Positions 55,401 to 63,520 of a stretch of DNA of 64,000 bases are shown piece after piece. Under the pieces are notes generated by a model. That model was not told the DNA's origin and did no database searches. It saw only the letters and a program-made list of their open reading frames with translations. This DNA comes from Deltaproteobacteria bacterium (GTDB lineage: Bacteria; Acidobacteriota; Thermoanaerobaculia; Multivoradales; JAHZIX01), in contig JAHZIX010000018.1 in the NCBI GenBank assembly GCA_022601195.1, positions 124,001 through 188,000 on the forward strand. The letters are read 5' to 3'. The position numbers and the translations under genes are program-made. The stretch's first letter is position 1; each line of letters begins with the position of its first letter.

Positions 55401-56469
55401 AGTTTCCCGTCGAATCGATGGCGGAGCTACCTTCTCCCTCTTCGAAGGGCAGATGTAACAACAGGCCAGGGTCCGTGTCACCGCTGATGGCCACGGTTTC
55501 GGCAGCGACGTTACCCGCGTCATCTACCGCCCACAGGCGAAAGGTGAAGGCGTCATCGCCGGTGAGGTTGGGAATCGTTTGTAGATGGCTGGTGCCCGCC
55601 ACTGGATTCCAGGCAGCGGGAATCGATGGACTCGCTCCGGGCCCGAGCTCGACGCGGAGTCGGGTCTGCTCGTCGGTGGAAACGGAGACCGTAGCGCTAG
55701 TCGAAGATGCCCGCTGAGCTTGGCTCTGAGAGAAGACCGGAGGAACATGATCGCCGCTGCTCGCCAGCACGAGAGAATCGGCATGAAGAGTGGTCACTTC
55801 CGCCGCACTGAGCACTCGGTCGAAGATTCTGACGTCGTCCAGGAGGCCGGCAAAGCCGCGGTCAGGGTCCCTACTGGGATGCCCTCCGAGCACCGTCGCA
55901 AGGTGGGGGTCTGCCAAGTTTCCGCACCCTCCCGCCGTCTTCAGAAGGCTGCCATCGGCGTAGACCCGCGTCTCCGTCTCATCGAAGGATACGACCACGT
56001 GGACAGGTGCTGCTGTCGGCACCAAAGAAGTCCAAACCAGTAGATGGGGGGTGTTTGTGGTGGCGTTGGTCTGGCAATAGAAACCCAACAACCCGTGGCT
56101 TTCACCAACGATCAGGTAACGATTCGTATTGCCGCCTCGCTGCCCTCCCAGAACGAATTGTCGTTCGCTGCGCGCCCCGTCGGCTTTGAGCCAAAGACTG
56201 TAGGTACCGGCTTGACTCGCTTCCAGAGCGGCCCCCGACAGGCGAATCTGTTCGTCGCCGGAAACCAGTAGTCCTTGGCCCACAGCCCCGGCTCCCCAAG
56301 TCGGTGTACCGCTGAGCCGCGCGGGCTGTTGCCATTGGGCAATATCGTAGAGAACGTTGCCACTTCCTTCGTTCATGGGCAAATGAAAGGTCGGATTCGC
56401 CTGCCCATGAACCGCCTGGGCGGCTGCCAAGATCAAACCTACACACAGAAATTTCCTCATTACCAACAC
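52477..56469 (-). CDS. Exported multidomain protein: three LamG-like domains and a right-handed beta-helix
   Basis: 1330 aa from GTG 56469, which has GGAGGTGA 5 nt upstream; ATG 56460 is the alternative. Signal peptide MRKFLCVGLILAAAQAVHGQ. Three concanavalin/LamG-like domains, each with the pattern FHLPMNEGSG or FHAPLNEGSG and DDVRIFDRVL or DEVRIYDRPL, lie at about residues 25-250, 350-545 and 550-765. Each of the first and third is followed by a short Ig-like segment (for example PVFSQSQAQRASSTSATVSV). A parallel beta-helix of the pectate-lyase/right-handed type spans ~880-1200 (GNRFINCVIHDNYSSNSVGRG, VENIIFDSYF). Likely surface carbohydrate binding or cleavage; no catalytic residues are certain. 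Confidence 0.88.
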   Translation of the reverse strand: MLVMRKFLCVGLILAAAQAVHGQANPTFHLPMNEGSGNVLYDIAQWQQPARLSGTPTWGAGAVGQGLLVSGDEQIRLSGAALEASQAGTYSLWLKADGARSERQFVLGGQRGGNTNRYLIVGESHGLLGFYCQTNATTNTPHLLVWTSLVPTAAPVHVVVSFDETETRVYADGSLLKTAGGCGNLADPHLATVLGGHPSRDPDRGFAGLLDDVRIFDRVLSAAEVTTLHADSLVLASSGDHVPPVFSQSQAQRASSTSATVSVSTDEQTRLRVELGPGASPSIPAAWNPVAGTSHLQTIPNLTGDDAFTFRLWAVDDAGNVAAETVAISGDTDPGLLLHLPFEEGEGSSAIDSTGNFSALNITGSPAWAEGMTGDALVVSGSESIDVPASLIANSGQGAYSLWVNLEDASPWRGSLIEELVGPGNSSWNLRLNEYTGWPEVYFQAGQEDPTSPLFVRAEVQGWGGWIHLAVSFDPRSTEIFVNGALAAVGPGGSSSQSPLGILRIGEDMEGVLDEIRVFDRPLDVSEVEDLYYDCNLVFHAPLNEGSGDLVFDVAGTLPPAEIPGAHSWQPGVFDGGLSLDDPAGLATPAIRFEQSFVGRTGFGAYSLWFQANAQTSFDRILLREMVGGGNGSWSLRLLENTGFLRIYSQRNNDNPSLPLFLTDAVNYVGAWHHAVVSFEPHRTRLFVDGALRLDGPGGSANQPLAGAIQLGSGFVGQMDEVRIYDRPLRLSKVEEIFSAGPPPGGTDTTPPVLSQLEVLNLEAFPLTGVEGTINVSADEPVRLFVEVRESLGGTVWSQGLTPLGTSFSLPVSELDFATDHELLVWAVDPSGNLTEALPLAFTTPPRPPFVYASPDGLPSARGSLLDPVDLDTATNGQSPLLPGDTLFLHDGLYTSSRGGRWGFAIEAAGTATAPITIRPIHLAPPYPILNHGIFVLGDYVTLMNLESTTTMPRPPSSNTRVENNAVTPHYAGLDNGAIGNRFINCVIHDNYSSNSVGRGAEIYGNVIYHNGRLNSDGLSGHGLYIQNPTSDPVEAVENIIFDSYFTLVHVFGSEGTQLNDVHTIGNVLFRGSYGGHEEDPVLAPRWGSSILYRGGLGGPNGVLIRDNICHSASIAPRQGVDAEISGNTVIDAQIVPLQMQDLEMTNNRMFQVGDLVEHNSVVELRSPDTTANPPNHFFDGNSYQNTAFVVNYIDANNAFQQITFGRSSQAFSDWQDHWQMETTSSYTFAPPTGLEVTVKPNQYEYGRATIVALNWDLATSFDVDVSGVLTPGDPYVIYNVLDLSRDPGAFTGVTPVSSGTYDGSLINLPTLRADPSPNFDVYLMLVTNQ

Positions 56470-56871
56470 TTGAATCACCTCCAGAGTCGTTCGCTGTCGG
56501 CGCGAAGCGATGGCCACCATGGCCGCCTCCGGAGCTATTTCTCGAAGAACAGAAGCTCGCCCGACACCTACCCTGGTCCCGAATTTGTTCTGTGGGTTTA
56601 CTCAGTGGTGTGAGCGGACTTCGAATGGCTACTAGATTGAGGAGCGGTTTGCCTTGTGGTGAAGGCTGAAGTCTTCAGGCACGGGGCTAGGTGATCTAGC
56701 CCAAGAAGGTATGAATTCCCTTGCCCTTCGGCTTGAGGTTCCCGTCACCAGGGCCCTCCGGGAGTCCTTTCCTCCTCATCACTTCCCGCTTTGGTTTCCC
56801 ATACCGGTTACCAAAGCCAGGCACCAATGCTTGGCGTTAGGACACCAGCGCTTCGCGCCGTCCTTTGGCGC
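56470..56871. other. Intergenic interval, nothing further identified
   Basis: About 400 bp between the LamG/beta-helix gene and the terminator of the spondin-CHRD gene. It should contain the promoter of the LamG gene. Short plus-strand frames here have no recognisable features. Confidence 0.45.
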
Positions 56872-56906
56872 ACAAAAAGAGGGCGCCCTCCTTTCGGAGG
56901 ACGCCC
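56872..56906 (-). terminator. Intrinsic terminator of the spondin-CHRD gene
   Basis: Read on the minus strand: GGGCGTCCTCC, loop GAAA, GGAGGGCGCCC, then CTCTTTTTG. An 11-bp stem with one mismatch, a GNRA-type tetraloop and a 5-T run, 90 bp downstream of the stop of the gene at 56996. Confidence 0.88.
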
Positions 56907-56995
56907 TTGTGGCAGCCAGTGAGAACCCGGGGAGGTTCTCCTAGCCCCTCACGTACTGAAGAGGCAGGTTGCTAGGCAGGTTGCTAGGCGAGATC

Positions 56996-58402
56996 TCAAG
57001 GACAGGTGGCGAAGGCGTTGGTGTCGAGAATCGGCTGGAATTGAGTGCCGAGCGGGTTGTTGTAGGCCTGAGTCTCGCCGGTCAGGGTGTCTTCCACCAT
57101 GAGGTCGACTCCCTGGTTGGTGAGGCCGGCGGCGAACACCCAGTAGCGGCCATTGGTGGAGCAGCCATCGAGAACTTTGACGTCCAGCTCGATGTTGGAG
57201 TCGCGGAAGAAGTAGAGAACACCGGAATCTTCCGTCAACTCGAAGCCCTTGGCAGAGCCGGTGGCGTCGCTGGTCTCCCAGTCGGCGTAGACCATGAAGC
57301 GGCCGTCGTTGAGGCACAAGCTGTTGGGGCCGGCGAAGCAGGTGTCGAGCTGACCGCGAATCTCGCCAGCGGGGATAGCCTCGGAGTGAATGTTCAGGTA
57401 GAAGTTGCCGCTAGCGAGGTTCTCCAGGTCCGCCTCGGAGACAGCGAAGGTCTCTTCGATGGGAGAGGTGGCGTCGGCAAAGGGGAAGACCACCGGGCCG
57501 TTCTCGCCCCGCACCGCCTGGTGCAGGTGAGCGGCAGTGACGTCGGCCACGTTGTGGTCGCAACGCACGGTCAAGGACCCACCATCCGAGCTGACCTCTC
57601 CGCGACAGGCGGCAGTGGCCTCCGAACCGTTGGTGGGCACTTCCTGGGAAGCATCAGCACCAAAGCTGAAAGTGGTGGTGCGGACTGCTTCGATGGTGAT
57701 GCGGGCCAACTGGCGGCCGGGGGTCACAAAGTTGGCATCGGCGAATTGGGGCGCGTCGAGAATGCCGCCGGTACCCGGAGCGTTGAAACCAGGGTGCACG
57801 GTGACGACACCATTCTCGTCGACACCGGTATCAGGCGCCGCTTGGCCGAAGGCTGCAGTGTTGGCTGGAAGCTCATCATTGACCTCGGTACCACCATCGA
57901 GGACCGCCAAGCCGCTGACGTAGAACTGGATGGGAGTGAAGACACCGTTGGTGTCGAAGACTCGGTGCGCCAAAGGGTTGCCATTGGCAATAAAGGCATC
58001 GTTACTGGGAATCACCATGGAAATGTAGCTGAAGTATTGCTCGCCGTTGGCCCGGTCCACATCGAAGATCATGGACGCTGACTCGCCGGGGAAGATAGGG
58101 CCATTGGGGCCAGGAAGGGTGGCTTGAGCCGAGGTGAAACCGGCATCGAACTCATCCGTTATGGGCCCCGTGTTGCCGTCTTCGACAAGACGCTCGACGG
58201 TGCCCCGTAGCGGTGCGTTACGGTCGTAGGAATCAAAGGTGCCGTCATGAAAACCAACCCATACTGGGGTCAGGAAAGTGCCACCCTCCGGGGCGACGTT
58301 CTCGATGGTGACTTTGACTTCTACGGCCGCAGCGGGAGCAGCGACCCAGGAACCGGCAAAAAGGGAAAGCGCTAGGGCGCTTGCAGTAGTCAGAAATTTC
58401 AT
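56996..58402 (-). CDS. Exported spondin-N / CHRD domain protein
   Basis: 468 aa from the ATG at 58402 (AAGGAGAG 8 nt upstream); upstream frame to 58528 is not used. Signal peptide FLTTASALALSLFAGSWVAAPAAA. Residues ~25-235 are a spondin-N-type domain (VKVTIENVAPEGGTFLTPVWVGFHDGTFDSYD ... PGESASMIFDV). Residues ~245-360 are a CHRD domain (FSFGADASQEVPTNGSEATA ... AAHLHQA ... LNIHSEAIPAGEIRGQL). The C-terminal ~110 residues hold three or four Cys and no known fold. The set is extracellular; bacterial functions are unknown. It has its own terminator and two strong upstream inverted repeats. Confidence 0.9.
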   Translation of the reverse strand: MKFLTTASALALSLFAGSWVAAPAAAVEVKVTIENVAPEGGTFLTPVWVGFHDGTFDSYDRNAPLRGTVERLVEDGNTGPITDEFDAGFTSAQATLPGPNGPIFPGESASMIFDVDRANGEQYFSYISMVIPSNDAFIANGNPLAHRVFDTNGVFTPIQFYVSGLAVLDGGTEVNDELPANTAAFGQAAPDTGVDENGVVTVHPGFNAPGTGGILDAPQFADANFVTPGRQLARITIEAVRTTTFSFGADASQEVPTNGSEATAACRGEVSSDGGSLTVRCDHNVADVTAAHLHQAVRGENGPVVFPFADATSPIEETFAVSEADLENLASGNFYLNIHSEAIPAGEIRGQLDTCFAGPNSLCLNDGRFMVYADWETSDATGSAKGFELTEDSGVLYFFRDSNIELDVKVLDGCSTNGRYWVFAAGLTNQGVDLMVEDTLTGETQAYNNPLGTQFQPILDTNAFATCP

Positions 58403-58573
58403 TATCTCTCTCCTTGTGTTTGCTGCCGCCAATTCGTGAGGGGCGGCTGGAGATCTTGTATTACAAGGCCCGTGCCAACCCATGCAGCCATTGAGTCCAA
58501 TAGACCTAAACGCCCTCTCTATAGGCACTTAGATCTACTACTAGGAGAGATTCAGAGAGAAATCCGTCGATGA

Positions 58574-58592
58574 TGTCAAGGTCTCCTTGACA
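58574..58592. promoter_or_regulatory. Operator-like inverted repeat 1, TGTCAAG-N5-CTTGACA
   Basis: Perfect 7-bp arms at 58574-58580 and 58586-58592. On the minus strand it contains TTGACA, a possible -35, about 170 bp upstream of the spondin-CHRD start. An identical copy lies 44 bp away. Confidence 0.6.
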
Positions 58593-58617
58593 ATCCGAAG
58601 AGGGCTTCCAGGCCCAT

Positions 58618-58636
58618 TGTCAAGGGATGCTTGACA
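58618..58636. promoter_or_regulatory. Operator-like inverted repeat 2, TGTCAAG-N5-CTTGACA
   Basis: Perfect 7-bp arms at 58618-58624 and 58630-58636, with the same arms and spacer length as the site at 58574 but a different spacer sequence. The 44-bp offset is about four helical turns, so both sites face the same side of the DNA. Confidence 0.6.
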
Positions 58637-58734
58637 CTAGATTCAGGACTGGAAAAAAGAGCTACGACTCGGCGCGAATTAGGTAGTTAGAAATGGGCCC
58701 AGCCAGGGCTAGCAGGAGTCAGAGGGAGGCCCAT

Positions 58735-60156
58735 TCAAAGATAGGGGGAGAACAGCCAAGCAAAAGCATCCCGCATGCGCAGCGGGATGGAGCGGCTGTC
58801 CATCTCTTCCAGGGTCACTTCTTTGGAAACCTCTCGCACTTCTTCGCAATGGAGAGCCACCTGGCTACCAAAGGCATGATCATAGACTCCGACATTGAGC
58901 TCGAAGTTCAGCCTTAGGCTCCGGGGATCCAGGTTCGCAGAGCCAATCTGAACGTAGTGGCGATCCACCACCAGGAGTTTGCTATGAACGAAGGGAGGAG
59001 GCTGATAATAAACCCGTACCCCTCGCTGCAGGATCTCCCAAAGCATCTTTCGGGTTGCCCAATGAAGGTAGAAGAGGTTGTTCTTGGCGGGCAAGATCAG
59101 GCTCACCTGGACGCCCCGCAGGGCCGCTGCCTGGAGAGCCCCGATCAACTCTCGAGAAGGCAGAAAATAGGGAGTCATGATGGCGACTTCTTGCCGCGCC
59201 GCCGAAAGGGCGCCGACCAGAATCATCGCCAACTTACCTAGGTTCTCATCGGGACCATCCACAACCGCACGGCAAAAGGCCTCACCAGCGAGCAAAGTCG
59301 GCGGAGAGCTCCCTAGGATCTCCCCCGTCAGGAAGGCCCAATCTCTGCGAAAAACCGATTCGATATTGCCGGCGATCGGGCCCGAAAGGCGAAAATGTAC
59401 ATCGACCACCCGATCCGGATTGTCGACCACTTCCTCCAGGTGGCGATCTCCCAAATTCATGCCGCCGGTAAATGCCCATTGCCCATCGACAGCGAGGATC
59501 TTGCGATGGTTGCGCAGATTGAGATGGACCGCTGGTGGAAACAGGCGCGGAGGTAGAAAACGAGCCACCGGCACCTGCTGGTCCAGGAGTACCTGGCGAA
59601 TCTGCTGACGAGAGTAGTGCTCGCCGACCCCGTCCAAGATAACCCGCACCTCCACCCCCCGCTGGCGAGCCCGGACCAAGGCGTCGGCGAACTTGAGCCC
59701 CGTGGTATCGCCATCAAAGATGTAGGTAGAGAGGTAAACACACCGCTGAGCCTCGTCAATGGCCTTCAGCATGGCCGGATAGGCTCGCTCTCCGCCGTGC
59801 AGTGCTTCAACGCGGTTGCCAGCGAGTAAGGGCCTAGCCGTCACCGCCTCGGAAAGGCGAGCCAGCTCCGAGAATTCGGTAGGCACTTCCTCCGGAGAAA
59901 TCTGGAAATCCGATCTCCCAGGCACCTCCTGGAGAGATCCCTCTACGGAGTCCACGTCGAGCTTTCGTGCCCGGGTAGCGATCCGGTTAATGCCAAAAAG
60001 CCAGTAGGAAAGGGAACCGACCACGGGGAAAAGGAGACAGAAACCAATCCACCCCAGGGCGGCTCGGGAGTCCCGTTTGAATACCAGAGCGTGCCCGGCG
60101 GCCCAAAGGGCGAAGCCGATGGCGACCGAACTGCAGATGACCGTGAAGACCGTCAT
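58735..60156 (-). CDS. cls: Cardiolipin synthase (phospholipase D family)
   Basis: 473 aa from the ATG at 60156; the frame is open to 60507 but that part is low-complexity and unlike the family. Two N-terminal membrane helices (VICSSVAIGFALWAAGHALVF, GWIGFCLLFPVVGSLSYWLF). Two HKD motifs: HRKILAVD (~residue 215) and HSKLLVVD (~398), each followed by a Gly-rich or GSANLD segment. It condenses two phosphatidylglycerols into cardiolipin at the inner membrane, as ClsA does. No clear SD precedes the ATG. Confidence 0.94.
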   Translation of the reverse strand: MTVFTVICSSVAIGFALWAAGHALVFKRDSRAALGWIGFCLLFPVVGSLSYWLFGINRIATRARKLDVDSVEGSLQEVPGRSDFQISPEEVPTEFSELARLSEAVTARPLLAGNRVEALHGGERAYPAMLKAIDEAQRCVYLSTYIFDGDTTGLKFADALVRARQRGVEVRVILDGVGEHYSRQQIRQVLLDQQVPVARFLPPRLFPPAVHLNLRNHRKILAVDGQWAFTGGMNLGDRHLEEVVDNPDRVVDVHFRLSGPIAGNIESVFRRDWAFLTGEILGSSPPTLLAGEAFCRAVVDGPDENLGKLAMILVGALSAARQEVAIMTPYFLPSRELIGALQAAALRGVQVSLILPAKNNLFYLHWATRKMLWEILQRGVRVYYQPPPFVHSKLLVVDRHYVQIGSANLDPRSLRLNFELNVGVYDHAFGSQVALHCEEVREVSKEVTLEEMDSRSIPLRMRDAFAWLFSPYL

Positions 60157-60284
60157 AGGCGAAGCATATGGGAATGGAGCCTCACTCCCTAGCCCTCTAC
60201 CGAGAGAAGTTGAGGATGAAGCTGTAGGGAAAGGCTCTCTCAACCAAATCCCTCCCGACAATCCCAGGGGTGAGCCCCCCCACG

Positions 60285-60336
60285 AAAAAAGGCCGGCGAG
60301 CCCAGCACCCAACAGGGCACCGTTTTCACCGGCCTC
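60285..60336 (-). terminator. Intrinsic terminator of the TonB receptor gene
   Basis: On the minus strand GAGGCCGGTGA pairs with CGCCGGCC, followed by a TTTTTT run (plus-strand A at 60285-60290). A 6-bp perfect core GGCCGG/CCGGCC closes a ~32-nt loop that can fold further. It lies about 75 bp after the stop at 60410. Confidence 0.75.
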
Positions 60337-60371
60337 ATTTCTAGACCGTCCCTCCGATTCTCCTCTCCCCT

Positions 60372-60389
60372 CGAGAAGAGGGGCTAGGG
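60372..60389. repeat. Small palindrome CCCCTCGAGAAGAGGGG
   Basis: A short CCCCTC/GAGGGG-type hairpin in the 3' flank of the TonB receptor gene, flanked by CTAGGGGTGAGGG. It resembles dispersed REP-type motifs but only one copy is seen here. Confidence 0.4.
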
Positions 60390-60409
60390 GTGAGGGCTCT
60401 AGGAAGCGC

Positions 60410-63400
60410 CTAGAAGGTCCAGCGCACTCCCAACTTGGCCTGCCAACGGGAGCGCAGGTTGTCGAGGGTGAACTTATCCTCGTTGTCCGGGTCCGTGACA
60501 ATGCCATCTAGGCCGTAGATGGGACGACCGTCGTCCGTAACACCTTCGAAATTGAAGGGCGTCACCGAGTTGAAGCTAGCGAAGCGCACATGGCCGCTAC
60601 CGCTGTCGAGGAGGTTGAGGAAGTTGAGAACATCCAGGGTGACCTGAACCTTGCTGCCACCAATCGGAATGTCCTGAGCAAGCCGCAGATCGACGGAGCT
60701 GGTCCAAGGACCAACGCTGGCGTTGCGCTCGGCGATCTCACCGAAGTTCAAGCCGTCCACGGAGTTGACGAAGGCAGCCAGCTGATCCCAGGTACCGTTG
60801 GTGAGAACAACATCATCGGGCCCCGAAGGGACGTAGACCAAGTCGTTGCTAAAGAAACGATCACCATTGATGGAAGGAAACTGCTGGCGGCCGTAGATGG
60901 CCGAGTAGGGCCGTCCGGACTGGTGGTTGTAGAAGGCCGAGACCGTGGTACCCCAGCCGCTCTGTCCCCACTCAAACTGATAGTTGAGGGAAGCGCTGAA
61001 GCGGTGCTCCACTTCAAAGTCGGAACGGGTCGCCCGCGGATTGTTGGGGTCGATGGCCTCGTTGAACTGCCAGTTGGAAACCGCCTGGCTGGAAGTGCCG
61101 TCGTTGACCACCTCAGAGTTGCCCCAAACATAGGAGACAAAACCCGAGATTCCGCCACGGTTGGGCTTCTCGATCTTCACGGAAACGTTGGTCGATTCAC
61201 CTTCCGAGGTATTGGTCAAGAAGTAAGCGCCACTGAAATCCGAGTTGCGACGCTGGAATAGAGGCCGCCCATCGAAAGGCTGGGCCTCACCGGTGCGCTC
61301 GATGTTGAGATTCTGGTAAGCGATCTCGTTCTGGCTATCCGCGTGAATGAGCTCCAACGTACCGAGGAGACCCCACCAGGGTAGCTGGGTGTCATAGGCC
61401 AAGTTGACGCGGAGAAGCGACGGGAACTCGAAGTTCGGGTCGATCAGGTTGACCTCTTGCGAGGAAGCGCCACCGATGGTCTGCGGCTGATTGAAGGGGT
61501 CCGGATTGAAGGGAATGGCGCCACGAGCACTGATCCTCGTGAACTCGACCCCTGTGCCGCCGTAAGCGTTGGAAACCCACACGAAGGGGCTACGGCCGGA
61601 GAAGAGCCCAACACCACCGCGCAACTGCTGCCGGCCATCGTTCTTGATGTCCCAGTTGAAACCGATGCGAGGGGACCACAGCTCGTTACCGTCCGGAATT
61701 TCGTCCGTGCGGAATCCAAATACTTCCTCCGTCAAGGGGTTGCGGTTCGGGGTATCCGGGAACAGGGGAATATCCAACCGCACACCGTAGTTGAGGGTCA
61801 GGTTGTCCCGCACTCTCCACTGGTCACCAGCATAGAAACCCAACTGGTCGACACCAAAACTAGCGAAGGGATCGCTGTCGTTGGAGAAAGTGTGGTCGTA
61901 GCGATTGGCGATACCCGCCTCGAAGGCGTCGACATCATCGAACCGATAAGCACCGAAGGCCTCGCGCACAAAGAGATTGTCGAAGGTGAAGAACTCGTTG
62001 TGAGTGCCTATGGTGATGGAGTGATTCCCCTTGAGGAAAGTGAAATCGTTGGTGATCTCAAAAATATCCTGGTCCAGGCTGTTCATGGTCGAGAACCGCT
62101 CGGTGCCTGCCTCGAGGTCGGTGGACACGCGCCCGCCGGCACCATCGACATTCTCGATACGAATGTAGGGGAAAGGCTGCCCCACACCGGCACGACGATC
62201 CTTAATGGTCTGGTTGGTCAGGCGCAACTCGTTGAAGGAGTTGGAACCGAACACACTATTGAGCTGAGCCACCGTGGAGTTGGTCTCGTTGGCGAATAGG
62301 TACGCATGGCTAGGAAACTCGTAGGCAAAGGATGCCGGGCGAAGGATCAGGTTCTCCGCATCGACGAAGTTGTGACGCAAGGTCAGCTGATGACCGGTGC
62401 CCACGTTGAAGTCCAAGCGCCCGAAGAACTTGTCGCTGTCGGTGTTGCGGTTCTGCTGGGTGAGAACCCCGGGGTCGAAGCCGTACTGGGTCTGCAGGAG
62501 GTTGCGAAAGCGCTCGCCTTCCGCTGCCAGGTCACCGTTGCGGATCAACTCACCCGCACTACCGGTGAGGGCAAAGCCCGTTGGGGTCGTTCTTTCGCCA
62601 ATCTCTCCGTTGACGAAGAAGAACAGCTTGTCCTGCTTGATGGGTCCACCGATGCGGAAGCCGTACTGGTCGTCTTCGAAGGTGCCCAACTCGGAGAAAT
62701 CGCTAGGGCCGTCGCCCACATAGCTATCGTCCCGGGTGAAGTAGAAGACCGAACCGGCGAGCTTGTTGGAGCCGCTGCGGGTCACCGCGTTGATGCCGCC
62801 ACCGGAGAAGCCACCCTGGCGCACGTCGAAGGGAGCCAAGACCAATTGCAGCTCGGCGATAGCGTCGAGGCTGATGGGGGTCGACTCGGTCTGGCCACCA
62901 GGGGTTCCGGTATCCGCCAAGCCGAAGAGATCGTTGTTGACAGCGCCATCGATCTGCAAGTTGTTGTAGCGGCTGTTGCGACCGGCCACGGTGATCGTCC
63001 CGGAACCGTCGCCATCAGGAGTCACCGTGAAGAATGGGTTGAGGCGAGTGAAGTCTTCCAAGCCACGGCCGATGGTCGGCAGCTCTTCGAGGGACTCGGT
63101 GGAGACGCTGCTGGTGGAACCGGTGCGATTCGGGTTGATCAACCCGGCATCAGCAACCACGTTGACGGTCTCTTCAATGGCCTCGAGACTCAGCTCGAAG
63201 GGCGCATTGGCGGTCTCGCCCAACTTGACGTAGACCCCGCCCTGGCTCTGGTTCTTGAAGGGCTGCATTTCAACGGAAACGGTGTAAGGACCACCGACGC
63301 GGACACTCGGCAGGCGATACCGCCCGTCGTTGTCCGTCACCGCCGAATAGCGGGTCCCTGTGGGTTCGTGAACGGCGGTTATCTGGGCGCCGGGCATGGC

Positions 63401-63520
63401 CGTCTGGTCGGTGTCGACCACCTGGCCGGCCAGGGCGCCGGAAGTCACACCCTGGGCAAATGCGCCAGAGGCGCACAGCAGGAGAGCGACACAGATAACT
63501 AGAGCTGAATGATTCCTCAT
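60410..63520 (-). CDS. TonB-dependent receptor, Oar-like, with carboxypeptidase-regulatory N-terminal domain
   Basis: 1036 aa from the ATG at 63520 (GGAG 8 nt upstream). Signal peptide ALVICVALLLCASGAFAQ, then a carboxypeptidase-regulatory-like beta-sandwich (ALAGQVVDTDQTAMPGAQITAV ... DNDGRYRLPSVRVGGPYTV), a plug domain (SLEELPTIGRGLEDFTRLNP ... NNLQIDGAVNNDLFG ... GINAVTRSGSNKLAGSVFYF) and an outer-membrane barrel that ends in a final aromatic residue (AKLGVRWTF). These receptors import or bind oligosaccharides, peptides or other large ligands. No binding-protein or TonB gene is adjacent, so the ligand is unknown. Confidence 0.95.
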   Translation of the reverse strand: MRNHSALVICVALLLCASGAFAQGVTSGALAGQVVDTDQTAMPGAQITAVHEPTGTRYSAVTDNDGRYRLPSVRVGGPYTVSVEMQPFKNQSQGGVYVKLGETANAPFELSLEAIEETVNVVADAGLINPNRTGSTSSVSTESLEELPTIGRGLEDFTRLNPFFTVTPDGDGSGTITVAGRNSRYNNLQIDGAVNNDLFGLADTGTPGGQTESTPISLDAIAELQLVLAPFDVRQGGFSGGGINAVTRSGSNKLAGSVFYFTRDDSYVGDGPSDFSELGTFEDDQYGFRIGGPIKQDKLFFFVNGEIGERTTPTGFALTGSAGELIRNGDLAAEGERFRNLLQTQYGFDPGVLTQQNRNTDSDKFFGRLDFNVGTGHQLTLRHNFVDAENLILRPASFAYEFPSHAYLFANETNSTVAQLNSVFGSNSFNELRLTNQTIKDRRAGVGQPFPYIRIENVDGAGGRVSTDLEAGTERFSTMNSLDQDIFEITNDFTFLKGNHSITIGTHNEFFTFDNLFVREAFGAYRFDDVDAFEAGIANRYDHTFSNDSDPFASFGVDQLGFYAGDQWRVRDNLTLNYGVRLDIPLFPDTPNRNPLTEEVFGFRTDEIPDGNELWSPRIGFNWDIKNDGRQQLRGGVGLFSGRSPFVWVSNAYGGTGVEFTRISARGAIPFNPDPFNQPQTIGGASSQEVNLIDPNFEFPSLLRVNLAYDTQLPWWGLLGTLELIHADSQNEIAYQNLNIERTGEAQPFDGRPLFQRRNSDFSGAYFLTNTSEGESTNVSVKIEKPNRGGISGFVSYVWGNSEVVNDGTSSQAVSNWQFNEAIDPNNPRATRSDFEVEHRFSASLNYQFEWGQSGWGTTVSAFYNHQSGRPYSAIYGRQQFPSINGDRFFSNDLVYVPSGPDDVVLTNGTWDQLAAFVNSVDGLNFGEIAERNASVGPWTSSVDLRLAQDIPIGGSKVQVTLDVLNFLNLLDSGSGHVRFASFNSVTPFNFEGVTDDGRPIYGLDGIVTDPDNEDKFTLDNLRSRWQAKLGVRWTF

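Noticed and set aside
56969..58081. 370-aa plus-strand reading frame
   Set aside because: Lies antisense to the spondin-CHRD gene, which has signal peptide, domains, SD and terminator. Open only because of codon bias.
60157..60507. 117-residue N-terminal extension of cardiolipin synthase
   Set aside because: Low-complexity sequence rich in S, G and P before the expected first membrane helix; it overlaps the receptor's 3' end and terminator.
62306..63502. 398-aa plus-strand reading frame
   Set aside because: Antisense to the TonB receptor; low-complexity V/E/G-rich translation with no family features.
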